Source of the DNA: Ancylobacter sonchi
Lineage (GTDB): Bacteria; Pseudomonadota; Alphaproteobacteria; Rhizobiales; Xanthobacteraceae
DNA: 64,000 nucleotides
Reading direction: 5' to 3'
Assembly (NCBI RefSeq): GCF_018390695.1
Contig: NZ_JAHBGF010000036.1
Coordinates: 372,001 to 436,000 of the forward strand
The position numbers and the translations under genes are program-made. The notes under the pieces were generated by a model. The model was not told where the DNA came from. It did not search any database and saw only the letters and a list, made by a program, of their open reading frames with translations. This document shows, one piece after another, positions 1 to 7,946 of the stretch (positions are counted from its first letter, which is position 1; each line of letters begins with the position of its first letter).

Positions 1-2
1 GC

Positions 3-236
3 CAGCACCTGCTGGGCGCCGGCGCCGACCATGTGCTGGAGCTGGACCACCGCGACCGCCAGCGCGTGTTCAACCTCGGCTACTACACCTGGGTCGAGCA
101 GCAGGGCGTCTCGGTGGAGGATTTCGAGCGCCGCCGCCACCAGTCGTTCTGGAAGGGGCTGCGCGACCACCTCGCCGGCTTCGACGAGCTGATCGCCCGC
201 CTGAACCGCGATGTCGGCATCGCCCAGGCCGCTTGA
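3..236 (+). CDS. C-terminal fragment of a probable PLP-dependent (cysteine-synthase-like) enzyme
   Basis: The reading frame is open from the window edge, so only the last 77 or so residues are visible and the start lies outside. The tail has the segment NLGYYTWVEQQG followed by an acidic/arginine helix. I associate this tail, from memory, with fold-type II PLP enzymes of the cysteine synthase family, but no catalytic residue is in view. The stop is only a few bases before the CoA-transferase alpha gene, so the two are probably cotranscribed. The assignment is tentative; that it is a real gene end is well supported by codon use and the tight junction. Confidence 0.45.
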   Translation, partial: QHLLGAGADHVLELDHRDRQRVFNLGYYTWVEQQGVSVEDFERRRHQSFWKGLRDHLAGFDELIARLNRDVGIAQAA

Positions 237-263
237 GAAATGCCGCGTGAGGAGAGCGAAGGC

Positions 264-1217
264 GTGACCCAGTCCTATCTCGACCTGCGGCAGAAGACCC
301 GCGAGCGCGACCGCAGCCTGCGCGACAAGGTGATGTCGCTGGAGGAAGCCGCGAAGCTGGTGGACAATGGCGCCTCGGTGGCGCTGGGCGGCTGCACCGC
401 CTCGCGTACCCCGATGGCGATGCTGTGGGCACTGATCCGCGCCCGCAAGACCGGCCTCACCGTCTCCCGCTCGATCATGTCGACCGAGGGCGACCTGCTC
501 TACGCCTCCGGCCTGTCGACGCACATCCAGACGAGCTGGTTCAGCCAGGGCATCGTCTGGGGCGTGTCGAAGGTGATGCGGGCCTATACCGAGAGCAAGC
601 GCGCCACCTTCGAGGAATGGAGCCACATGGCGATGGGCCTGCGCTACCGCGCCGGCGCCATGGGCGTGCCGTTCATGCCGATGCGCTCGATGATGGGCTC
701 TGGCGTGGTCGACCGGGCGCCGGGCGCCAAGACGATGGAGTGCCCGTTCACCGGCGAGCAGCTGCTGCTGGTGCCGGCGCTGAATCCCGACGTGGCGCTG
801 ATCCATGTCCAGCGCTGCGACGCCTATGGCAATGCCCAGCTCGACGGCCTGACCTTCATGGACATCGACATCGCCATGGCGGCGAACAAGGTGATCCTGA
901 CCACCGAGCGCATCGTCTCCAACGACCAGATCCGCCGCCACCCCGACCAGACCAAGATCGGTTTCTTCACCGTCGACGCGGTGGTGGAAGTACCGTTCGG
1001 CTCGGCACCGCACGAATGCTACGGGCTCTACGAGCCGTTCTATTCGCATATGGACCTCTATGCGCAGATGACCGCCAAGGACCCGGACAAGGGCGCGGCC
1101 GACTATCTCGAGCGCTTCCACTACGAGCCGAAGGACTGGGCCGATTATCTCAGCCGCATCGGCATGGCCGAATTGCTCGACGCCCAGCGTCGCGGGAGTG
1201 GCATTTATGACGACTGA
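264..1217 (+). CDS. CoA-transferase subunit A (glutaconate/IpdA-like)
   Basis: Alpha subunit of a family I CoA-transferase, which moves CoA between acyl-CoA and a free carboxylic acid in the cytosol. Visible family features are the N-terminal VMSLEEAAKLV and VALGGCTASRTP segments (GxGG-like CoA loop) and the later LIHVQRCDAYGNAQ stretch typical of GctA/IpdA proteins. A GTG at 264 is preceded by GAGGAG at a good distance; an in-frame ATG at 240 has no clear ribosome site and would add eight residues. The gene overlaps the beta subunit by 11 bases, as expected for a heteromeric enzyme. The substrate is not readable from sequence. Neighbours suggest a dicarboxylate or ring-cleavage acid. Confidence 0.85.
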   Translation: MTQSYLDLRQKTRERDRSLRDKVMSLEEAAKLVDNGASVALGGCTASRTPMAMLWALIRARKTGLTVSRSIMSTEGDLLYASGLSTHIQTSWFSQGIVWGVSKVMRAYTESKRATFEEWSHMAMGLRYRAGAMGVPFMPMRSMMGSGVVDRAPGAKTMECPFTGEQLLLVPALNPDVALIHVQRCDAYGNAQLDGLTFMDIDIAMAANKVILTTERIVSNDQIRRHPDQTKIGFFTVDAVVEVPFGSAPHECYGLYEPFYSHMDLYAQMTAKDPDKGAADYLERFHYEPKDWADYLSRIGMAELLDAQRRGSGIYDD

Positions 1218-2019
1218 ACTCACCCGCGCGACGTTGACGGAAAGCCCGCTCAAGGCTGTGCCCGCCTACACGGCCTCCGAACTTCTCGGGGTGATGAGCG
1301 CCCGCCTGCTGAAGGACGGCCAGACGGTGTTCGCCGGCGTCGGCATCCCGCTGCTCGCCGCCATCCTCGCGCAGAAGACCCACGCGCCGGGGCTCACCAT
1401 CCTGTTCGAGGGCGGCGTGATCGGTCCCTTCGTCGAGGCCGGCAAGCTGCCGCCGTCCACCAACGAGCAGCGCTGCACGCGGCGCGCCAACATGCTGGTG
1501 TCGATCACCGAAGTGCTGCTGATGCTCCAGCGCGGCTATGTCGATGTCGGCTTCATGGGCGGGGCGCAGATCGACCGCTACGGCAACCTCAACTCATCCT
1601 TCATCGGCGATGCCGACAACCCGAAGATCCGCCTGCCCGGCACCGGCGGCGGCAACGACATCGCCTCGCTGGCCGACATGATCGTCGCCATGAAGCACGA
1701 GAAGCGCCGCTTCGTGGAGAAGGTGGACTTCATCACCTCGCCCGGCTTCCTTGAAGGCGGCACCAGCCGCGCGGATGCCGGCCTGCCGGCGGGCGGCATG
1801 TTCCGCGTCGTCACCGATCTCGGCATCATGGGCTTCGACGAGGCGACGAAGGCGATGACGGTGGTGGCGCTGCATCCCGGCGTCACGCCACAGGCGATCA
1901 AGGACAATACCGGCTTCGAGCTGCCGGTACCGGCCGACGTGCCGGTGACCGAGCCGCCGAGCGACGTCGAGCTTGCCATCCTGCGCGAGCTCGACCCCCA
2001 GCGCCTCTACACGGCGTGA
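1207..2019 (+). CDS. CoA-transferase subunit B
   Basis: Beta subunit partner of the preceding gene, about 270 residues. It contains FAGVGIPLLAAILAQ, the EGGVIGP segment and GTGGGNDIAS, which match the GctB/IpdB-type fold. In classical GctB a glutamate forms the acyl-CoA anhydride; the Glu of the FEGGVIGP segment is a candidate, but I cannot align it with certainty. The ATG at 1207 is chosen because GGGAG lies about 8 bases upstream; an in-frame GTG at 1198 is less likely. Overlap with subunit A implies translational coupling. Confidence 0.85.
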   Translation: MTTELTRATLTESPLKAVPAYTASELLGVMSARLLKDGQTVFAGVGIPLLAAILAQKTHAPGLTILFEGGVIGPFVEAGKLPPSTNEQRCTRRANMLVSITEVLLMLQRGYVDVGFMGGAQIDRYGNLNSSFIGDADNPKIRLPGTGGGNDIASLADMIVAMKHEKRRFVEKVDFITSPGFLEGGTSRADAGLPAGGMFRVVTDLGIMGFDEATKAMTVVALHPGVTPQAIKDNTGFELPVPADVPVTEPPSDVELAILRELDPQRLYTA

Positions 2020-2052
2020 CCCCCTTCCGACGCGTTCCCAGCGGAGACTGAC

Positions 2053-2997
2053 ATGACCGGCCCGGCTTATGGCATCGCCATGCGCAACTTCACCCGTTTC
2101 CCCGAGCTGCCGGACGCACCGGCGCTGGTGGATTACGGGGTGCGGATGGAGGAGCTCGGCTTCGAGTCGCTCTGGGTGTGGGATCACATCCTGCTAGGCA
2201 CCGACCCGCATTTCCCGATCATCGATTCGCTGACCCTGCTCACCGCGGTTGCGGCGCGCACCAAGACCATCAAGATCGGCACCGGCGTGCTGGTGCTGCC
2301 GCTGCGCAATCCCGTCGTGCTGGCCAAGCAGCTCGCCTCGATGGACCTCCTGTCGAACGGCCGGCTGATGCTCGGCGCCGCGGTCGGCTGGTACAAGCGG
2401 GAATTCGACGCCATCGGCATCGCCCATGACCGCCGCGGCAAGATCATGGACCGCAACCTCGACATCATCAAACGGCTGTGGACCGAGGACAGCGTCACCG
2501 GCGAATGGGACGAGCTGAGCCTGCGCAAGGCGGTGATGTTCCCCAAGCCGGTGCAGAAGCCGCACCCGCCGATCCTGATCGGCGGCTATGTCGACGCGGT
2601 GCTGAAGCGCGTCGCCAAGCGCGGCGACGGTTGGCTCACTTATTTCTACACGCCGGAAGGCTATAACGAGGCCTGGGCCAAGATCTCCTCCTTCGCCGAG
2701 GAGGAAGGCCGCGATCCGGCCTCGCTCTACAGCCTCAACCAGTTGCCGATCTATGTCGGCCCGCGCGAGGTCGGCCTGCCGAAGATGAACGAGTGGCTCA
2801 ACTCGGAGTGGGACCTGTCCAAGGGCTCGCTCTCCACCTTCGACAGCGCCATCGTCGGCACCCCCGCCGAATGCGCCGAGCAGATCGCCCGCCACATCGA
2901 GACCGGCGTGAAGAAGATCGTCTTCGTGCCGTGGCGCTACGAGAAGGAGCAGATCGACCTGCTCGCCCACGAAGTGCTGCCGCTGCTCCGGAAGTGA
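2053..2997 (+). CDS. LLM-class F420-dependent oxidoreductase
   Basis: TIM-barrel luciferase-like protein of 314 residues. Family features are ESLWVWDHI near residue 40, TIKIGTGVLVLPLRNP around 75-90, GRLMLGAAVGWYKREFDA, and PHPPILIGG in the second half. This pattern matches the Rv2161c-type group usually predicted to bind F420 rather than FMN. A GGAG ribosome site precedes the ATG. It follows the CoA-transferase genes by about 35 bases and is probably in their operon, so it may reduce or oxidise an intermediate of the same pathway. Cofactor use is inferred from family and from the FO synthase gene close downstream; it is not proven by sequence. Confidence 0.8.
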   Translation: MTGPAYGIAMRNFTRFPELPDAPALVDYGVRMEELGFESLWVWDHILLGTDPHFPIIDSLTLLTAVAARTKTIKIGTGVLVLPLRNPVVLAKQLASMDLLSNGRLMLGAAVGWYKREFDAIGIAHDRRGKIMDRNLDIIKRLWTEDSVTGEWDELSLRKAVMFPKPVQKPHPPILIGGYVDAVLKRVAKRGDGWLTYFYTPEGYNEAWAKISSFAEEEGRDPASLYSLNQLPIYVGPREVGLPKMNEWLNSEWDLSKGSLSTFDSAIVGTPAECAEQIARHIETGVKKIVFVPWRYEKEQIDLLAHEVLPLLRK

Positions 2998-3057
2998 GCC
3001 GGCAAAACATCTAGGGCTCAGCACGCCTTCTGGCGCTGCATCGTCCATGGATAAGAG

Positions 3058-3093
3058 CGACGGCCCGCCCCTCTCGCGAAGGGCGGGCCGTCG
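3058..3093. terminator. Strong GC-rich hairpin, probable terminator
   Basis: A perfect 13-bp inverted repeat (CGACGGCCCGCCC and its complement) with a 10-base loop lies just after the LLM oxidoreductase gene. There is no T-run, so it may act as a Rho-assisted or transcript-stabilising hairpin. It is the main feature in the gene-free stretch 2998-3310; nothing else was seen there. Confidence 0.6.
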
Positions 3094-3310
3094 CGTGTCA
3101 TCGGTCAGGTGAGCGCGGATGGCGGGCGGGCGGCGACGCGCTCTGCGTCCACCCGCCCAACCGACAGTTGCCACCTGCAAGTTCCCGGAAAGTATGTCGG
3201 TTATTTTGCGATGGCCGTGGCGCGCGACGGCGCTCTCCCGCTCGACTCCCGGCTATGCGCTGTTACGTTGCGGCGCCGGGATTTCGACTATCGCCTCAGG
3301 AGAGCCTGCC

Positions 3311-3700
3311 GTGAAACTGTCTTCGATCGCCGTGCTGGCGCTGGTCAGCATCACCGCCGCCGGCTGCGTGACCGCCACGCAGGACAAGGAGAACATGCTC
3401 TCCGCCGCCGGCTTCCGCATGCGCCTCGCCGACACGCCGGACAAGGTCGCCTCGCTGAAGAGCCTGCCGCCGCACAAATTCACCGTGCAGAACCAGAACG
3501 GCCAGCCGGTCTACCTCTATGCCGACCCGACCGTCTGCGGCTGCATCTATTACGGCACCCAGGACAATTTCCAGGCCTATCAGCAGATGCAGTACCAGCA
3601 GCGGCTGGCGAACGAGCAGCAGATGACGGCCATGATGAACCAGCAGGCCGCCGATTCCTTCGATTTCGGCCCCTGGGGACCGATGATGCCCATGTACTGA
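3311..3700 (+). CDS. Small secreted lipoprotein, function unknown
   Basis: Encodes 129 residues with a short lysine-containing N-terminus, a hydrophobic stretch and a lipobox-like TAAGC with Cys19, so a lipid-anchored envelope protein is likely. The mature part has a paired cysteine motif (VCGCIYYG) and a Gln/Met-rich C-terminus ending FGPWGPMMPMY. The start is GTG at 3311, with AGGAG just upstream; a longer in-frame reading from 3119 would bury the signal peptide. I do not recognise a family. It stands alone between hairpins and converges with fbiC. Confidence 0.75.
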   Translation: MKLSSIAVLALVSITAAGCVTATQDKENMLSAAGFRMRLADTPDKVASLKSLPPHKFTVQNQNGQPVYLYADPTVCGCIYYGTQDNFQAYQQMQYQQRLANEQQMTAMMNQQAADSFDFGPWGPMMPMY

Positions 3701-3741
3701 CCGTCGACTGTACTGAACGTCGCTATACTGACTGCCGACGG
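3695..3741 (+). repeat. Three imperfect short tandem repeats at the lipoprotein stop
   Basis: The element TACTGA followed by (A/C)CGTCG-like bases starts at 3695, 3711 and 3726, with periods of 16 and 15 bases. The first copy includes the lipoprotein stop codon. It looks like local slippage duplication. Confidence 0.6.
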
Positions 3742-3745
3742 CATC

Positions 3746-3768
3746 AGCGGCCGCTTCATGCGGCCGCT
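3746..3768. terminator. Bidirectional terminator hairpin
   Basis: AGCGGCCGC and GCGGCCGCT form a 9-bp perfect stem with a 5-base loop between the convergent lipoprotein and fbiC genes. The last base touches the fbiC stop codon. Confidence 0.65.
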
Positions 3769-6242
3769 CACCCCCGCCGCGCGGCGAGGCTCCCCACCTT
3801 GGCGAACTTGCCCGCCGCCGCCTCGACGCGCGGGGTCAGCGCGTTCGCGGCATAGGAGCGCTGCTTCTGCCGCGACGGCGCGTCGGTATAGGTCGTCGTG
3901 CGCTGGCGGGCGAGGCGTCCGCTCGCGCGGACCGCCGCCTCCATGCGGTCGGGCGGGAATTCCTGCCCGTGCATGCCGCCGGCGGCGCGGCTGATCGATT
4001 CGTCCATCAGCGTGCCGCCAATGTCGTTGGCGCCCGAGCGCAGCGCGGCGACGATGCCGCCCTCGCCGAGCTTCACCCAGCTCGCCTGCACGTTCGGGAT
4101 CACCGGGTGCAAGGCGAGACGCCCCACCGCGTGCATCAGCAGCGCCTCGCGCCGCGACGGTCCCTGCCGCGTGCCGCCCTTGAGGTAGAGCGGCGCCTCC
4201 ATGTGCAGGAAGGGCAGCGGCACCAGCTCGGTGATGCCGCCGGTCTCCTCCTGCAAATGGCGCAGCCGGATCAGATGCCGCGCCCAGTGCCGGTAATGGT
4301 CGACATGACCGAACATGATGGTCGAGGTGGTCTTCAGCCCGACGCGATGGGCGGCGCCGATCGTCTCCAGCCATTCGGCGGTGTTCAGCTTGTCCGGGCA
4401 GATGATCGCCCGCACCTCGTCGTCGAGGATCTCCGCTGCCGTGCCGGGCAGCGTGCCGAGGCCGGCCTCCTTCAACGCGATCAGAAACTCCGTCACCGAC
4501 AGGCCGAGCGTCGATGCGCCGTGCCGCACCTCCAGCGACGAGAAGGCGTGGACATGCATGTCCGGCACCGCCTGCTTCACCGCACGGACGATGGAGAGAT
4601 AGGTCTCGCCGGAAAAATCCGGGTGGATGCCGCCCTGCATGCATACTTCGGTGGCGCCGCGCTCCCACGCCTCGATGGTCCGGCGCTGGATCTCGCCGAG
4701 GTCGAGCTCATAGGGCTTGCCGCGCAGATGCTCATTGTGCCGCCCCTTGGAGAAGGCGCAGAAGCCGCAGCGATAGGAGCAGACATTGGTGTAGTTGATG
4801 TTGCGGGTGACGACATAGGAGACGGTGTCGCCCACCGCCTCGCGCCGCAGCGCGTCCGCCGCTTCCGCCACGCGCTGCGCCTCGTGCCCGCGCGCGTCGA
4901 ACAGCCGGACGATCTCGGCTTCCTCCAGCCCGCGCCCGGCGAACGCCTTGTCGAACAGGGCGTCGAGCTCGTGCCCCTCCCCCGCGATGGCGGGGCGAGC
5001 AATCACGGGATTTGCCGGCCATTCGACCACGGTGCTGTCGAAGCTCTCGCCCTCACCGACGCGCCAGCCGCTTTCATGGGCGAGGCCGCCGGCATCGGCG
5101 CGGCGCAGCACGAAGGGCGTCACCGCCTTGTCGAGCCAGCGCGAGGCGTCGAACAGATAGGCCGGATAGACCGCGAGACGCGGGCTCAGCACCTTGCCGG
5201 CCTTGGCGGTGGCGGTGGCGAGCGCGGCGAGCGCCGGCCACGGCGCCTCCGGGTTCACATGATCCGGCGTCACCGGCGACACGCCGCCCCAGTCATTGAT
5301 GCCGGCGGCGATCAGCGGCGCCAGTTCGGCGGCGCGCAAATTCGGCGGCGCCTGGATCGAGATCGACGCGCCGAGAATCAGCCGGGCGAGCGCGATGGTC
5401 CACAGATGCTCGTCGAGGCTCGGCTCCGGCGCCTCGGCCATCCGCGTGCCGGCCTTGGCCCGGAAGTTCTGGATGATGACTTCCTGCACATGGCCGTGGC
5501 GGGCATGCGAATCGCGGATGGAGAGCAGCGCCTCCACCCGCTCGGCCCGCGTCTCGCCGATGCCGATCAGCAGGCCGGTGGTGAACGGTACCTGCGCCCC
5601 GCCGGCGGCCTCGAGCGTCGCCAGCCGAGCGGCGGGCAGCTTGTCCGGCGAGCCGAAATGCGGGCCGCCGCGCGCCGACAGACGCTCGGAGGTGGTCTCG
5701 ATCATCATGCCCTGCGAGGCGGAAACCTTGCGCAGCATGCGCAGGTCCTCGACCGTCAGCACGCCGGCATTGAGGTGCGGCAGCAGGCCGGTTTCCTTCA
5801 GCACCAGCTCGGCCATGGCGGCGAGGTAGTCGAGCGTCGTGGCGTAGCCGAGCGCCGCCAGTTCCTCGCGCACCACCTTGTAGCGCAGCTCCGGCTTGTC
5901 GCCGAGGGTGAACAGCGCCTCGTCGCAACCGACGCGCGCGCCAGCGCGGGCGATCTCCAGCACCTCCTCGGGGGTGAGGAAGGCGCGCTGCCCCCTGCGC
6001 GGCGGATGCGCGAAGGTGCAGTAATGGCAGACGTCACGGCACAGCTGGGTGAGCGGGATGAACACCTTGCGCGACACGGTGACCACGCTGCCGAAGCCGG
6101 CGTCGCGCACCGAGGCGGCCGCGCGCATCAGCCCGGCGGTGTCGCCTTCTCCCGCCAGCGCCAGCGCGGCGTCGCGGTCGAGGCCGCCTGTCCCCAGCAC
6201 CTGCCGGGCAAGTTCGTCCCACCGCGCCGCCGCGTCGTCCAT
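3768..6242 (-). CDS. fbiC: FO synthase, fused CofG/CofH (7,8-didemethyl-8-hydroxy-5-deazariboflavin synthase)
   Basis: Encodes 824 residues, the length of actinobacterial FbiC. It makes FO, the deazaflavin core of F420, from tyrosine and 5-amino-6-ribitylaminouracil, using two radical-SAM centres. The N-terminal (CofG) half has Cys68, Cys72 and Cys75 in CRDVCHYC. The C-terminal (CofH) half has a second CxxxCxxC, CSYRCGFC, near residue 490, followed by KGRHNEHLRG. Both clusters are intact, so the enzyme should be active. The gene starts five bases after pxpA ends, so the two are almost certainly one transcript. F420 genes are uncommon in Proteobacteria, and this fused actinobacterial-type form suggests ancient transfer. 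No cofD is seen in the window. Confidence 0.95.
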   Translation of the reverse strand: MDDAAARWDELARQVLGTGGLDRDAALALAGEGDTAGLMRAAASVRDAGFGSVVTVSRKVFIPLTQLCRDVCHYCTFAHPPRRGQRAFLTPEEVLEIARAGARVGCDEALFTLGDKPELRYKVVREELAALGYATTLDYLAAMAELVLKETGLLPHLNAGVLTVEDLRMLRKVSASQGMMIETTSERLSARGGPHFGSPDKLPAARLATLEAAGGAQVPFTTGLLIGIGETRAERVEALLSIRDSHARHGHVQEVIIQNFRAKAGTRMAEAPEPSLDEHLWTIALARLILGASISIQAPPNLRAAELAPLIAAGINDWGGVSPVTPDHVNPEAPWPALAALATATAKAGKVLSPRLAVYPAYLFDASRWLDKAVTPFVLRRADAGGLAHESGWRVGEGESFDSTVVEWPANPVIARPAIAGEGHELDALFDKAFAGRGLEEAEIVRLFDARGHEAQRVAEAADALRREAVGDTVSYVVTRNINYTNVCSYRCGFCAFSKGRHNEHLRGKPYELDLGEIQRRTIEAWERGATEVCMQGGIHPDFSGETYLSIVRAVKQAVPDMHVHAFSSLEVRHGASTLGLSVTEFLIALKEAGLGTLPGTAAEILDDEVRAIICPDKLNTAEWLETIGAAHRVGLKTTSTIMFGHVDHYRHWARHLIRLRHLQEETGGITELVPLPFLHMEAPLYLKGGTRQGPSRREALLMHAVGRLALHPVIPNVQASWVKLGEGGIVAALRSGANDIGGTLMDESISRAAGGMHGQEFPPDRMEAAVRASGRLARQRTTTYTDAPSRQKQRSYAANALTPRVEAAAGKFAKVGSLAARRG

Positions 6243-6247
6243 GATCG

Positions 6248-7024
6248 TCAGCCTTCCATCACTTCCGGCAGGGTGAGCAGTTCGACCCCCGCCGCCTTCA
6301 GCGCATCGCGCACCGCGCCGGCCACCACGATCGCGGTCGGCTCGTCACCATGTACGCACAGCGAATCGAATTTCGTCGGCATCTTCTTGCCGTTCACCGA
6401 AATGATTTCGCCGTCGAGCACCATGCGCACCGTGCGCTCGGCCGCCACCTGCGGGTCCTTGATCACCGCGCGCGGGTCGGTGCGGGTGAGCAGGTTGCCC
6501 TCGTCGTCATAGAGCCGGTCGATGAACGCCTCGCGCGACAGCGGAATGTCGAGCGCCAGCGCCGCCTTCTCCATCTCGGAATTGGACAGCGCGAGATAAT
6601 AAAGGCTGGGATCGACGGTCTTGATCGCCCGGCCGATGGCCAGCGCGTAGTCCTTGTCGATGGCGGCCATGTTGTTGAGCGCGCCGTGCGGCTTCACATG
6701 CGTCACCTTCGTCCCGGCATAGGCCGCCATGCCGGCGAGCGCGCCGAGCTGGTAGGCGACGAGATATTCGAGGTCGTTGGCGTTCATGCGGATCTGCCGG
6801 CGGCCGAAGCCCCAGATGTCGTTGAAGCCGGGATGCGCGCCGATGGAGACGCCGTTCTCCTTCGCCTTCAGGCAGACGTCGCGCATCACCGTGGCGTCGC
6901 CGGCATGCAGGCCGCAGGCGACGTTCACGCTCTGCACGATCTTGAGGATGGCGGCGTCGTTGCCGATGTCATAGTGGCCGTAGCCTTCGCCCATGTCGGC
7001 GTTGATGTTGATGCGGGTAGCCAA
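6248..7024 (-). CDS. pxpA: 5-oxoprolinase subunit A (LamB/YcsF family)
   Basis: Encodes 258 residues of the LamB/YcsF family. Characteristic segments are INADMGEGYGHYDIGND at the N-terminus, SVNVACGLHAGD near residue 35, GAHPGFND near 63 and KPHGALNN near 110, with CVHGDEPTA close to the end. With PxpB and PxpC it forms an ATP-dependent lactamase that opens 5-oxoproline or a related cyclic amide. The start is a TTG at 7024, preceded by a perfect AAGGAGG at 5 bases; no better start fits. Unlike the usual pxpBCA order, pxpA is divergent from pxpBC and leads the fbiC transcript. Confidence 0.92.
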   Translation of the reverse strand: MATRININADMGEGYGHYDIGNDAAILKIVQSVNVACGLHAGDATVMRDVCLKAKENGVSIGAHPGFNDIWGFGRRQIRMNANDLEYLVAYQLGALAGMAAYAGTKVTHVKPHGALNNMAAIDKDYALAIGRAIKTVDPSLYYLALSNSEMEKAALALDIPLSREAFIDRLYDDEGNLLTRTDPRAVIKDPQVAAERTVRMVLDGEIISVNGKKMPTKFDSLCVHGDEPTAIVVAGAVRDALKAAGVELLTLPEVMEG

Positions 7025-7086
7025 AGACGCCTCCTTAACCGATTGAGCCCATGGAGAGCCCCTGCCCTCTCGACAGCTACGCTATT

Positions 7087-7109
7087 AAGGCATTAAATAA
7101 TCATGCCTT
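7087..7109. promoter_or_regulatory. Inverted repeat in the pxpA/pxpB intergenic region (candidate operator)
   Basis: AAGGCAT and ATGCCTT form 7-bp arms around a 9-base AT-rich spacer. The stretch includes AAATAATCATGC (7095-7106), which recurs exactly upstream of the fgd-like gene at 30897-30908. It is a good candidate regulator site for one or both divergent pxp transcripts. Confidence 0.5.
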
Positions 7110-7120
7110 TCAAGATGAAA

Positions 7121-7138
7121 CATCCTAACATTAGGATG
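7121..7138. promoter_or_regulatory. Second palindrome in the pxpA/pxpB intergenic region
   Basis: CATCCTAA and TTAGGATG form perfect 8-bp arms with a 2-base spacer, the geometry of a dimeric repressor site. It is about 50 bases upstream of the pxpB start. Confidence 0.5.
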
Positions 7139-7187
7139 ATTGCCGCAAGGCGACGTCCCTAGCTGATGACCGCAGCATCGGAGTGCC

Positions 7188-7946
7188 ATGGTGGCGACCC
7201 CCTCGCCGGATCAGAACCGTCTCGGCCGCCTCGCCCGCTTCCTCGGCGTCGGCGACACCGCCTTCGCCATCGAGTTCGGCACCGGCATCGACCCAGTGCT
7301 GAACGCCCGGGTGCATCGCGCCGCGGCGCTGATCCGCGAGGCGACCTTCCCCGGCGTGGTCGAGACGGTGCCGAGCTTCCGCTCGCTACTGGTGCATTAC
7401 GATCCGCTCGCCACCGGCGCCGCCGCGCTTCAAGAGGCGATGGCCGGCCTCGACCTCGGCGAGGCGGTGGTGAGCGCGCCGGAGCGGGTGTGGGTCATCC
7501 CAACCCTCTATGGCGGCGAGGCCGGGCCGGACCTCGACGAGGTCGCCCGCGCCACCGGCCTATCACCGGCGGAGGTGGTCGCCCGCCATGCCGATACGCT
7601 GTTTCGCGTCTATGTGCAGGGCTTCCTGCCCGGCTTCGCCTATCTCGGCGTGCTGCCGCCCGAACTGGAGCTGCCGCGCCTCACCACCCCGCGCGTGCGG
7701 GTGCCGGCCGGCTCGGTGGCCATCGCCCAGCGCATGAGCGGCGTCTATCCGGTCGAATCGCCCGGCGGCTGGCGGCTCATCGGCAACACGCCGCTGCGCT
7801 TCTTCGACCATGCGATGACGCCGCCCACCTTGTTCGCTCCCGGCGACGGGGTGCGCTTCCGCCCGGTCGAGGCCGGCGAGCATGCCGCCATCCGCGCGGC
7901 GGTCGCGCGCGGCGACTACGCGCCCGAGCAGGAGGCCGGTCGATGA
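7188..7946 (+). CDS. pxpB: 5-oxoprolinase subunit B (allophanate hydrolase subunit 1 family)
   Basis: Encodes 252 residues of the KipI/allophanate hydrolase subunit 1 family. Visible signatures are SFRSLLVHYDP near residue 65, VYVQGFLPGFAYLG near 143, RVPAGSVAIAQ near 175 and YPVESPGGWRLIGNTP near 190. It partners with PxpC in the ATP-dependent lactam-opening complex. The ATG has GGAG five bases upstream. Its stop overlaps the pxpC start (ATGA), so the two are coupled. Confidence 0.92.
   Translation: MVATPSPDQNRLGRLARFLGVGDTAFAIEFGTGIDPVLNARVHRAAALIREATFPGVVETVPSFRSLLVHYDPLATGAAALQEAMAGLDLGEAVVSAPERVWVIPTLYGGEAGPDLDEVARATGLSPAEVVARHADTLFRVYVQGFLPGFAYLGVLPPELELPRLTTPRVRVPAGSVAIAQRMSGVYPVESPGGWRLIGNTPLRFFDHAMTPPTLFAPGDGVRFRPVEAGEHAAIRAAVARGDYAPEQEAGR

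Noticed and set aside
3969..6512. Plus-strand open frame of about 847 codons opposite fbiC
   Set aside because: Composition is Arg/Gly/His/Gln-rich with no family match; it is the complement of a well-supported gene in GC-rich DNA.
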